Of a stretch of DNA of 64,000 nt, positions 10,052 to 19,400 are shown piece by piece; position 1 is the first letter of the stretch, and each line of letters opens with the position of its first letter. The notes under the pieces were generated by a model. It did no database searches. It had not been told where the DNA came from and was given only the letters and a program-made list of their open reading frames with translations. The stretch lies in NCBI GenBank assembly GCA_037442025.1, contig JBBIRB010000008.1:1-64000 (forward strand), given 5' to 3'. A program made the translations under genes and the position numbers. This DNA comes from UBA2287 sp037442025 (lineage in GTDB: Bacteria > Bacteroidota > Bacteroidia > Bacteroidales > Tenuifilaceae).

Positions 10052-10084
10052 GCAAGGTAGGCAACCTTAACTTTTGGTTCCAAA
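10052..10084 (-). promoter_or_regulatory. nrdJ promoter
   Basis: On the minus strand TTTG (10084-10081) is followed after 21 nt by TACCTTGC (10059-10052), a one-mismatch version of TAnnTTTG. The predicted 5' leader is about 85 nt. The 9961-10261 intergenic stretch otherwise holds only the terminator of the TonB receptor gene. Confidence 0.5.
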
Positions 10085-10207
10085 CAAAATTTGGGGTAAC
10101 AATTAACAAATGGGCAAAGTTATGAACAGCACATATCGTTGATTTTCTGCGTTTTACTAAACCTCCTATAATTCAATACATAAACAAAAAAGGTCTGGTT
10201 ATCAGCA

Positions 10208-10240
10208 CAAAAAAAGAAAAAGGGGCCATAAGGCCCCTTT
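10208..10240 (-). terminator. Terminator after TonB receptor gene
   Basis: A 9-bp GC-rich stem (10219-10227 with 10232-10240, 4-nt loop) is followed on the minus strand by a T-rich tract. Confidence 0.88.
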
Positions 10241-10261
10241 AAAAATTTACTTCTAAATGGT

Positions 10262-13200
10262 TTAGTTAAAGATGTATCGAACGCCGAATTGAATACGGTA
10301 AACATCGTTAACGGTCGCTGTTTTTTGGAATGTTGTATTAACCAACTGACCGTTTATGTGTGCAAGGTTATATCTTGCAACGCCGTTTAACGGGTCACCT
10401 ACAGTAGTAATAGGAGCAACTCTTATCAGAGGTCTATCGTTAATAACCCGTTGGGCAATGCCCCAATCCTTGTTAATAAGGTTGCCTACGTTTAAAATAT
10501 CAATCCTGAATTGAAGTGCGTTGCGTGTTCCTCCAGCTTTTACAAATACTTCCTGAACAAAACTAAAGTCGGCCCTATTAAACATTGGAAGCAACATTGC
10601 ATTCCGCTCAACATACTTGCCTCTGTTTTGGCTTAGGTATGGATCTTGTTTAATATAAGCATCCCATGCATCGTTCTGCTGAGCAGAAGTAAAGGTAATA
10701 TCGTCGGTAGGGTCCGTTGGGGTATTATTGTTCCAGGTATACTGTGCAAAATTCATCTCAGAAATATCTTTTGGAACGTAGATAAGGTCATTAGAGGTTC
10801 CACCATCACCATTCAAGTCGCCACTAACAATGTATGAAAGATTTCCAACGTTGGTCATCTCCCAGAACAATCCTACTTGAGTTGCACCAAAGGAGAAGTA
10901 CTCTTTACGATAAGAAAGTGATGCTATAATTCTATGGCCAGGGCTTGTTGCAGAGAAACCTAAACCGGGCCTATTGGGGTCACCAGCATGTTGGTTATTA
11001 TTCCACGAACCAAATGCTATGCTTCCGGGATCAACGGTGTTCCTTGCAACGCCGTAACTATATGCAACCTTTGCTGTTAAACCATCCTTAAATGGCTTTT
11101 CAAGAGAAGCAGAAATATTGTAAGAATAACCTACGTTCTGGTTCTTTAAAACAACTGCGTTATCAACGGCTGCGTTAATTCTGGTACTTGTATAACGTGG
11201 CCTATTGTCAATACCATTAAAGCGAGCTTGTGCAGCAGGAAGGTTGGCGTTAATATAGTACAAACCATTAAAATCACGCCCATAAAGAGCTTCAACACTT
11301 GCGATTAAGCCAAAAAATGGTAGTTTTTGATCGATTCCCAAATTTGAACGCCAAACCTGTGGGAAGCGGAAATTACGATCGGTTAAGGCCAACTCATAAG
11401 TTGGTGCAATTTGAACCTGAGTAACAATTGGTTTATATCGATCAATATTAGGATGGAAAGGACGAGCTGTTGTATTATCAAGACGCTCGAAACCAGTCAT
11501 AACACCATTGTTTCCGATTTGATTTGAGATCCAAACATAAGCGGGACGACCTGTAAAGATACCAGTACCTCCGCGAACCTGAGTTTTCTTATCCCCAAAT
11601 ACATCCCAATTAAATCCAACCCTTGGTGAAAATAGCGGATTAGGATCGGGCATTTTATCGGTTGAATACTTTACGGTTTGTCCTGACTCATCGCGGAAGT
11701 TCATAACAGGCACATTGGCGTTGAAGTATCCTGTTTCTTCGAAGAATGGGACATCAACCCGCAAGCCAAGGGTAACTCTTAAATTGGAAAGAACTTTCCA
11801 TTCGTCTTGCGCATAAGCTCCTACATAATATACTTTTAATGGTTGAACAGGCTCCGCTTTGCCAGGCTGATTCATGTAGCGAACTTGAAACCTCCTTAAA
11901 TTAATTGGAGAAACGGTACGATTAGGATTTGCTATATAACCATTAGCATCGGTATAGAAATCGGCCAGCGAGTTATACACATAAACACTCTGTGAACCTG
12001 GGTAGAAAACGTTCTCCGACTCATAAATCTCTCCGCTGACTCCAAAAGTAAAGGTATGGTTCTGCTTGAAAATTGTAAAGTTATTCTGAACTTGAATACT
12101 TGAATAATTCAACCTATTGCTTGGAGTGAATGGTTCGAATCCAAATGAGGTATAAACGCTTCCTCCATTAAGAATGTCGACAAATGGGAACATGGAGCCT
12201 TTTGAACCTCTATCCTCATTATGGTATGTGTAACCTACAATAAGGTTGTTGGCCATTGTATTGGATATGCGAGTGTTTAACTCACCAATATAGGATCGGA
12301 TATTCTCAAATATGGTATAGTTAGAGTTTTGGAAGTTTAATCCATTCAAATTTGTGCGTCTAGTACCAAACCCCAACGAACTACTATTGCTCAAAAGCAC
12401 ATCTGTTTCGGAATTGAGAAAATTTACTCTAAAACTTAATTTGTTCTTATCGTTGATGTTATAGTCGAATTTAATGAGGAATTTATCGGCATCGGTTTTG
12501 TGATCGTAGCCTTCATATGGCCCGGTCTCGTACTGAAAGTTAGTTTTTAAATATGAACTTAGAGCATCCAAGTCGGAAGCTAAAACCCTTGTAGTATTTC
12601 CTTCGACAGTTTCACCTCCTTTATTGGATCTAAAAGTTGTACCCGGCTCAGTTAACCTTTCCCTCTCAAATGAACCAAAGAAAAATAACTTATTTTTAAT
12701 AATAGGTCCGCCAAAGCTTAAACCAAGTTGATTGTAGTTAAACGCTCCAGGGGTAAAGTCGAATGCTCCAGCCTTGGTTCCAACCATATCCTCATTTCTA
12801 TACAGATAATAGAAGGTTCCTTTAAATTCGTTGGTTCCGCTTTTGGTTACAGTATTTACACCAGCACCCACAAAATTGCCCTGACGAACATCGTAAGGAG
12901 CTATGTTTACTGTGATCTGCTCAATTGCATCGAGAGAGATGGGCGATACACCTGTACGGTCGCCTGGTTGACCGGCCAAACCAAAAGAGTTGTTGAAGTA
13001 TGAACCGTCAACAGTTATATTGTTCAAACGGTTATCAACCCCTGCAAACGAAGAACCCTTGGCCATGGGGGTCAACCGGGTTATATCGGTAATCCTTCTT
13101 GAAATTGTTGGCATGGTTTGCAACGCTTCTTGGCCAAAGTTCGATGAAGCACCTGTTCGGTTTGAGTTGAACACAAAGTCACGAGTTCCAACCACCACAA

Positions 13201-13561
13201 CTTCTTCTAACTCAGTTGCCGACTCACTCAAAACGAATCGGAATTCTTCGGTTGCACCCAGCGCTAGAAATACGTTTTTTTGCTCAATAGGCTCATAGCC
13301 TAAAAACGATGCGCGTACGGTATAAGGGCCGCCAACCCTAAGGCCCATAAGTACAAATGTACCATTGTCGAGCGTAGTTGTACCATAGGTAGAACCGCTA
13401 GGCTCGTGCAATGCCATAATAATTGCGAAGGGTACGGGTTCTCCCTTTGCATCAACTACACGACCAGTGATGGCTGCAGTAGTAACACCCTGCCCGTATA
13501 TGTACATGCCACAAAAGGCCAAAAACAGGGTTAAAAACAGATTTTTCAGATTTTTCTTCAT
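10262..13561 (-). CDS. Oar-like TonB-dependent outer membrane receptor
   Basis: A 1,099-residue outer membrane beta-barrel. Order: signal peptide (MKKNLKNLFLTLFLAFCGMYIYGQG), a carboxypeptidase-regulatory-like domain (about 30-115, VTTAAITGRVVDAKGEPVPF), a plug domain (about 140-250, including VNTVTKSGTNEFKG) and a long C-terminal barrel ending in RIQFGVRYIFN. The NTVTKSGTN plug motif and overall length are characteristic of Oar-like receptors rather than SusC proteins, and no SusD gene is adjacent, so this is not a polysaccharide utilisation locus. Oar proteins of other bacteria are linked to protein export or adhesion; the cargo here is unknown. It is monocistronic, with a -7 box upstream and a terminator downstream. 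Confidence 0.93.
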   Translation of the reverse strand: MKKNLKNLFLTLFLAFCGMYIYGQGVTTAAITGRVVDAKGEPVPFAIIMALHEPSGSTYGTTTLDNGTFVLMGLRVGGPYTVRASFLGYEPIEQKNVFLALGATEEFRFVLSESATELEEVVVVGTRDFVFNSNRTGASSNFGQEALQTMPTISRRITDITRLTPMAKGSSFAGVDNRLNNITVDGSYFNNSFGLAGQPGDRTGVSPISLDAIEQITVNIAPYDVRQGNFVGAGVNTVTKSGTNEFKGTFYYLYRNEDMVGTKAGAFDFTPGAFNYNQLGLSFGGPIIKNKLFFFGSFERERLTEPGTTFRSNKGGETVEGNTTRVLASDLDALSSYLKTNFQYETGPYEGYDHKTDADKFLIKFDYNINDKNKLSFRVNFLNSETDVLLSNSSSLGFGTRRTNLNGLNFQNSNYTIFENIRSYIGELNTRISNTMANNLIVGYTYHNEDRGSKGSMFPFVDILNGGSVYTSFGFEPFTPSNRLNYSSIQVQNNFTIFKQNHTFTFGVSGEIYESENVFYPGSQSVYVYNSLADFYTDANGYIANPNRTVSPINLRRFQVRYMNQPGKAEPVQPLKVYYVGAYAQDEWKVLSNLRVTLGLRVDVPFFEETGYFNANVPVMNFRDESGQTVKYSTDKMPDPNPLFSPRVGFNWDVFGDKKTQVRGGTGIFTGRPAYVWISNQIGNNGVMTGFERLDNTTARPFHPNIDRYKPIVTQVQIAPTYELALTDRNFRFPQVWRSNLGIDQKLPFFGLIASVEALYGRDFNGLYYINANLPAAQARFNGIDNRPRYTSTRINAAVDNAVVLKNQNVGYSYNISASLEKPFKDGLTAKVAYSYGVARNTVDPGSIAFGSWNNNQHAGDPNRPGLGFSATSPGHRIIASLSYRKEYFSFGATQVGLFWEMTNVGNLSYIVSGDLNGDGGTSNDLIYVPKDISEMNFAQYTWNNNTPTDPTDDITFTSAQQNDAWDAYIKQDPYLSQNRGKYVERNAMLLPMFNRADFSFVQEVFVKAGGTRNALQFRIDILNVGNLINKDWGIAQRVINDRPLIRVAPITTVGDPLNGVARYNLAHINGQLVNTTFQKTATVNDVYRIQFGVRYIFN

Positions 13562-13592
13562 AGTTTACGGTTTTAGGAACATCAAATATGCA

Positions 13593-13600
13593 CAAAAATA
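13593..13600 (-). promoter_or_regulatory. TonB receptor promoter -7 box
   Basis: Minus-strand TATTTTTG matches TAnnTTTG, 31 nt before the start codon. A short palindrome (GCAAGCTTGC, 13611-13620) lies just upstream and could be an operator, though nothing else supports that. Confidence 0.45.
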
Positions 13601-13687
13601 TTTATAGGTAGCAAGCTTGCTTCTATAAAAACATTAACAAATTGTTAATAACTCGGAACCGATTGCATTTGAACGCATGTTTTTATT

Positions 13688-14923
13688 CTACTTCTTCAAC
13701 GGCTTCAGCTCTTCCAGTATCCTGTTGGTAGCTCCAATATTGTCGGTAATATAATTTTTTGCTGCCTTGCACGCACTTTTATACTGCTCTTCATTATTGA
13801 GCAAGTTCGAAACCACTTGCCTAAACTCGGCAGCATTGGATACCGAAAACCCAGCCCCAACTCCTATTAGTTCTGTTGCCTCGTTGAACTTTTGATGGTT
13901 AGGCCCAAACAGAACAGGAATTCCGTACGTAACTGGCTCAAGGGTATTGTGGATACCAGCACCAAAACCTCCGCCAACGTAGGCTATGTTTGCATAACGA
14001 TATGCAGCAGCCAAAATCCCTACCATGTCGATAATTAAAATTTTGGCACTCTCTACATTTTTGTTCCCTCTTGTATACCGAAGGGTACCCACTCCAACCA
14101 TTTGCTCAAATGCTTCTATTTGCTTTGGGTCTATTTCGTGGGGGACCAAAACTAGTTTTAGGTTCTCAGGGGCACTTTTAATGTATTCAATTAGTAATTC
14201 ATCGTCCTTAGGCCAAGTGCTGCCTGCAACTACTACATTGCTGTCGCCACAGAAAGATTCGAGAATTGGAAGTCCCACTGCTTTTTGCGCATTGGCAAAA
14301 ACCCTGTCGAACCGGGTATCGCCCGCAACGGTTGCATTGCTTATACCAATTTTTTGGAGCAGCAATACAGAAATTTCGTTCTGAACAAAGATGTGATTAA
14401 AGCCGAAGAGAACCTTTCGGTACCATGCTCCATACCATTTGAAAAAAACCTGATTTGGCCTGAAAATGGCCGATATTACGAAAGTTGGTATCTTGTTTCG
14501 CTTTAATTGTCTTAAGTGGTGGTGCCAAAATTCGTACTTAACAAAAATGGCAATTACAGGATTTACAATGGCAAGAAATTTTTTGGCATTCCAAGGCGTA
14601 TCTAACGGAAGATAGAATACGTAATCGGCCCCTGAATAGTTTTTTCGAACCTCGTAGCCCGATGGTGAAAAAAAAGTAAGAAGGATTCTGTGCCCCGGGT
14701 GGCTTTCTCGATAAGCCTCAATTAGCGGCCTACCCTGTTCGAACTCCCCCAGCGAAGCGCAATGAAACCAAGCAACGGGATAATTGGGACTAATGGCTGC
14801 TTTAAGGTTAGCTTGCCAATTATTTCGACCCTCAATCCACAGTTTAGCCTTTCGTTTAAAGGGCGAAATAATTAAAACCAGAAGATAGTAAAGCCCAATT
14901 CCTATGTTGTAAAGGATTACCAT
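13688..14923 (-). CDS. waaA: 3-deoxy-D-manno-octulosonic acid (Kdo) transferase
   Basis: Transfers Kdo from CMP-Kdo to lipid A at the inner face of the cytoplasmic membrane, an essential step of lipopolysaccharide core assembly. The 411-residue protein has an N-terminal membrane anchor (about residues 2-22), the GT30 acceptor-side motif CASLGEFEQGRPL with the expected catalytic glutamate, and C-terminal GT-B donor motifs AGSTWPKDDELL, VPHEIDP and YVGGGFGAGIHNTLEP. It has its own promoter (TTG, 19 nt, TACATTTG at 14937-14966). Confidence 0.96.
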   Translation of the reverse strand: MVILYNIGIGLYYLLVLIISPFKRKAKLWIEGRNNWQANLKAAISPNYPVAWFHCASLGEFEQGRPLIEAYRESHPGHRILLTFFSPSGYEVRKNYSGADYVFYLPLDTPWNAKKFLAIVNPVIAIFVKYEFWHHHLRQLKRNKIPTFVISAIFRPNQVFFKWYGAWYRKVLFGFNHIFVQNEISVLLLQKIGISNATVAGDTRFDRVFANAQKAVGLPILESFCGDSNVVVAGSTWPKDDELLIEYIKSAPENLKLVLVPHEIDPKQIEAFEQMVGVGTLRYTRGNKNVESAKILIIDMVGILAAAYRYANIAYVGGGFGAGIHNTLEPVTYGIPVLFGPNHQKFNEATELIGVGAGFSVSNAAEFRQVVSNLLNNEEQYKSACKAAKNYITDNIGATNRILEELKPLKK

Positions 14924-14936
14924 TCCCTTTTTTTTG

Positions 14937-14966
14937 CAAATGTAGAAAAAAACCGATACCGTGCAA
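14937..14966 (-). promoter_or_regulatory. waaA promoter
   Basis: Minus-strand TTG (14966-14964), a 19-nt spacer and TACATTTG (14944-14937): a full match to the Bacteroidota primary sigma consensus, placed 14 nt before the waaA start. Confidence 0.65.
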
Positions 14967-15005
14967 GCATAGTGCTAACACAATGCCTTATTGGGCTTAC
15001 TAATG

Positions 15006-15806
15006 CTAACGTGCCTCTAAGCGTTGCCGCAAAGCCTCAAACAAGAGTATAGCCGTTGCAACAGAAACATTTAGCGAATCAATTTCACCCTGCATGGGAA
15101 TTACAATTGTTTCATGGGCATTAGTAAGCCAAAAAGGGCTTAGGCCCTTATCCTCGGCGCCCATAACGATTGCGCATGGCAGGTTAAGGTTTGCATGAAA
15201 ATGCGATTTCTGTGCTATAGGCGTGGATGAAACTACATTAATCGATTTGGTTTTAAGCCAGTGCAGAAGGTCGCTATTGGAAACCTGCAGCCATGGCACG
15301 GTAAAAATGCAGCCCAACGACGAACGGATTGCATTAGGATTGTAAGGGTCGCAGGCCATATCGCACAGAAATACAGCACTTACGCCTGCCGCATCGGCAG
15401 TTCGGAAAATGGCTCCCAGATTACCCGGTTTTTCTACCTTTTCAAGAACTAAAAAAAGCGGATTGCTTGTAAAAGCAATGCTTTCCAAGTCTAGCCGTTT
15501 CATGTGGAAAACCCCCACAATCCCTTCAACACCATCGCGATATGCTATTTTCTTGTAAACCTCGGGCGAAACATAAAAAAGGCTACCAACCGAAACGTTT
15601 GATAAATAGATTGGGTAATTGGGGTCATCTAAATAGATTTGAGAGCAGATAAAAACCATGTGAGGCTTATACCCCGATCTTTGCGCCAAAGAAAACTCTC
15701 TTACACCCTCCAAAACGTAAAGACCCTGCTCTTTTCGGTAGCTGGAACTCTGTTGTAACTTATTAACTTCCTTAACTTTTGGGTTTTGTAAACTGATAAT
15801 TTCCAT
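15006..15806 (-). CDS. TrmH/SpoU family RNA 2'-O-methyltransferase
   Basis: A 266-residue SPOUT-class methyltransferase that should methylate a ribose 2'-OH in rRNA or tRNA with S-adenosylmethionine. An N-terminal substrate-binding domain (about 1-100) is followed by the knotted catalytic domain with all three SpoU motifs: NLGAIFRTADAAGV (motif 1), IVMGAEDKGLS (motif 2) and IPMQGEIDSLNVSVATAI (motif 3). Methylation target (23S rRNA position or tRNA) is not decidable from sequence. Minus-strand TATATTTG at 15830-15823 is a good promoter -7 box just upstream. Confidence 0.93.
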   Translation of the reverse strand: MEIISLQNPKVKEVNKLQQSSSYRKEQGLYVLEGVREFSLAQRSGYKPHMVFICSQIYLDDPNYPIYLSNVSVGSLFYVSPEVYKKIAYRDGVEGIVGVFHMKRLDLESIAFTSNPLFLVLEKVEKPGNLGAIFRTADAAGVSAVFLCDMACDPYNPNAIRSSLGCIFTVPWLQVSNSDLLHWLKTKSINVVSSTPIAQKSHFHANLNLPCAIVMGAEDKGLSPFWLTNAHETIVIPMQGEIDSLNVSVATAILLFEALRQRLEAR

Positions 15807-15822
15807 TGCTTATAAATATTCA

Positions 15823-15830
15823 CAAATATA
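15823..15830 (-). promoter_or_regulatory. trmH-like gene promoter -7 box
   Basis: Minus-strand TATATTTG is an exact TAnnTTTG match 17 nt before the ATG at 15806. Confidence 0.5.
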
Positions 15831-16401
15831 ATTTTATTTATTCCTATAAAATCGCATCTGGAGCGAACAGGTTATTCTTAATCAAAAAAACCTTTTTGAG
15901 GGTTGTTATGATAAATAACAAAAAACAAATAGTTGAAAAGCCCGATTTCGGTCAGGTTTGCTGCTATTTAAATTCTAAAGGCTTATATATGTGGCTATTT
16001 CGTTTTTTGGCATGTAATTGGCGAGAGTTTTCTTCTAAAGAAATAATACTTTTAAAAAGGAAATACTTAAGATTCGTGTGTTAGGCTCAAAATTTATAAC
16101 CTACATGGATTTTAACTAACAAAACATTGGCTTGCTCGTAAAAACCTCAAATAGGGAAGTAAAAAAAATATTTTTACATAGTGCTGATTGACTGTGCTTT
16201 GTCGTTGTGGGTTTTGTTTTCTGGGGCGTAAATAAATACTCAACCCAACGTAAGTTGCTTATTTTACGGCTGTTATTTTTGTGTGAACAAAAAATATTTA
16301 TACTTTCGCTTATTCTTTTAAATATTTTTACTTGTTAGGTTCTTTAAAAAGTTAACAACAAAACTCTTGGCCTGAAATAAAACCGAAAAAACCAACATAT
16401 T
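15831..16401. other. AT-rich intergenic region with adhesin promoter
   Basis: About 570 bases with no convincing gene. A possible 58-codon ORF (15908-16084, MINNKKQIVEKPDFGQVCCY) has no recognisable domain and I do not call it. The right end holds the promoter-like elements of the giant adhesin gene. Confidence 0.6.
16274..16308 (+). promoter_or_regulatory. Probable promoter of the giant adhesin operon
   Basis: Two overlapping options: TATTTTTG at 16274-16281 as a -7 box, or TTTG (16278-16281), 19 nt, TACTTTCG (16301-16308). Either leaves a leader of about 90-120 nt before the ATG at 16402. Confidence 0.4.
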
Positions 16402-19400
16402 ATGAAGTTAATTTTACGGTTAACATTTGCTGTGGCACTTTTAGCTTTCGCTAAGCCCCAATTATACGCACAATTTCAAATTGTATCAACATCCTCAACT
16501 CCAGTAGACTGTAGAGAAGCAAACGGGGTGTTCAACAATGGTACAATTACCATTAATCTGTCGGGTGGAACTCCACCATACACCATTACATGGCAACATT
16601 TAGTTTTAGGTTACAGCGGTTTGGCTACAACCAATAGCACAACCTATGTTATTACGGGCCTTCAGGCAGGAGGGCATGTGCTTACAGCCAACCATGCTGC
16701 TGGCGATCCCGATGACCCTGAGGTGACCCTCCGCTCCGTAGGGCAACCGGCATTGTTAACAGTAAACATTCTACCTAATCCCGCCCAAACTTGCCAATCC
16801 GTTTCGCTTGGTCTGAACGGTAACCCTGCCGGAGGTAACGGTGGCTACTTACACGCCTGGTCGGGAGTTGGGGCAACTTCTCTCGACTTCACCAATATTG
16901 TTAACCCTACATTTACAAATAGTACGCCCAATGCGTATTCTATAACCTATACTGTTTCCGACTCTAAAAACTGTACAGCAAATCAAACTACAAACATAAA
17001 TGTTTATGCTCAGCCCGTTGCAAATGCTGGCAGCAATAGCGATGTTTGCGGTCTGTTGTATACGCTTGATGCAACCCCTTCGGTAGGCAGCGGACAATGG
17101 ACCTATTCGGGACCGGGTACAGCAAGTTTTACCGACGCTACCAATCCTAAAACGAATGTTACAGTAACTGCCTACGGAACCTACACATTCACCTGGACTG
17201 AAACCAACGTGATTTGCTCGTCAAATGCATCGGTCAATATAACATTCTTTCTTCCTGCCACTGCTAATGCTGGCGGACCCTACTTCACCTGCTCGGGTGT
17301 TGGCGTTGCTCTCAATGGTTCAATTGGAGGTTCTGCCTCAACTGCCGTTTGGATAGGTGGCGCAGGCAACTTTGTACCCGACAGGAACGCCCTGAATGCA
17401 ACTTACACCCCTCACACTTCTGAGGCAGGAACCAATGTGACCCTGATACTCAGAACAAACGACCCTGCAGGGGTTTGCGGTCCAGTCGAATCGAGCACTA
17501 CCGTTACAGTTTACAATCTGCCCTCTGGTTCAATTACTAGTCAAACCAATGTTTCGTGCTTTGGTGGCAGCGATGGATCGGTTACCATTACCGGCAGCGG
17601 CGATGGAGCCCCTTTCGAGTATCGACTGAATGCTGGTGCCTATCAGGCATCGGGAACCTTTTCGGGGCTTAGTGCCGGATCATATACCGTTACTGTTAGA
17701 AATATCAATGGTTGTACATTCAGCGTCCCTGTAACGATTACGCAACCTGCGGCCGCTTTAGGTGGCTCCATCACAAGCCAAACCAATGTGCTTTGCTTTG
17801 GACAAAGTACTGGTTCCGTTACTGTTCTGGGTAGTTCGGGTACACCTCCTTACCAATATAGTTTAAATGGGGGAACCTATCAGGCTTCTGGCACATTCTC
17901 CGGTTTAGCAGCAGGTCCTCATACCGTAACTGTTCGCGATGCCAATTTGTGTACATTTAATGTGCCTGTTACAATTACCCAGCCGGCAAGTGCTATTGGC
18001 GGAACAATTACAAGTCAAACCAACGTGCTTTGTTTTGGTGAAAGTACTGGTTCGGTTACTGTAGCCGGTAATAATGGAACACCGGGATACGAATACAGTT
18101 TAAACAGTGGTTCTTTCCAAGCCTCAGGCACTTTCAGTGGATTACCTGCAGGTAACCATACTGTTACTGTTAGAGACGCCAACCTATGTACAGTTGATGT
18201 TCCGGTAAATATTGCCCAACCCGCTAGCGCTGTAAGTGGTTCAATAACCAGCCAAACCAACGTTTCGTGCTTTGGCGGCAGCAATGGATCAGTTACTGTT
18301 TCTGGCAGCGGAGGAACTCCTGGTTACCAATACAGCCTCAATGGTGGAGCATATCAGGTTTCCGGTTCTTTTTCTGGTTTATCTGCCGGTCCTTATACTG
18401 TTACCGTTCGCGACGCCAATTTGTGTACCTTCAATGTTCCAATNNNNNNNNNNCCCAACCTGCTAGCGCATTAAGCGGTTCAATCACAAGCCAAACCAAT
18501 GTTTCGTGCTTGGGTGGAAACAATGGATCTGTTACAGTTGATGGAAGTGGTGGAACCGCAGGCTATCAATATAGCCTAACGGAGGCGCCTATCAGGCATC
18601 AGGAACCTTTTCTGGTCTTACTGCTGGTCCTTACACCGTTACCGTGCGCGATGCCAATTTGTGTACCTTCAATGTTCCAGTAACAATAACTCAACCTGCT
18701 ACAGGTGTAAGCGGAACAATAACCAGCCAAACCAACGTTGCCTGCTTTGGTGGCAGTACCGGGTCGGTTACCGTTAGCGGAAGCGGTGGCACGTCTCCTT
18801 ACCAGTATAGTTTAAATGGAGGTGCCTATCAGGCTTCGGGTACCTTTACCGGTTTGGCCGCAGGGCCTCATACCGTTACTGTTCGCGATGCTGGCCTTTG
18901 TACATTTAACGTTCCCGTTACAATTACCCAGCCTGCTTCTGCAGTAAGTGGTTCGGTTGCCAGCATTACGCATGTGCTTTGCCGAGGAGCAAGCACCGGT
19001 TCGGTTACCCTTTCGGGTAGTGGTGGCACACCCCCTTACACCTACCGATTCGGAGCTAGTGCATACCAGGCATCCCCCACATTTAATGGTTTAGCGGCTG
19101 GAACTTTTACTGCTCGTGTAAGAGATGCCAACCTTTGCGTATTTACATTCCCCGTTACAATAACTCAACCGGCTACAGCTGTAGGCGGTTCAATAACAAG
19201 CCAAACTAATGTTTCGTGCTTTGGTGGAAGCGATGGATCTGTAACCGTTTCAGGAAGTGGCGGAACCCCTGGCTACCAATACAGCCTGAATGGTGGAGCA
19301 TATCAGGCAACTGGTACTTTCTCGGGTTTGGCTGCAGGCTCACATACAGTTACGGTTCGCGATGCCAATTTATGTACCTTCAATGTGCCAGTTACTATAA

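Noticed and set aside
9961..10261. Cobalamin riboswitch upstream of the B12-dependent reductase
   Set aside because: The leader is only about 85 nt after the predicted start and shows no B12-box or conserved receptor core.
10262..13561. SusC/SusD polysaccharide utilisation locus
   Set aside because: The receptor has an Oar-type plug (NTVTKSGTN), and there is no SusD or glycosidase gene next to it.
13611..13620. Palindrome GCAAGCTTGC as an operator
   Set aside because: Ten-base palindrome upstream of the TonB receptor promoter; too short and isolated to support a call.
15806..16084. Plus-strand 92-codon ORF next to trmH
   Set aside because: Needs a TTG start overlapping the trmH start, overlaps its promoter, and has no recognisable domain.
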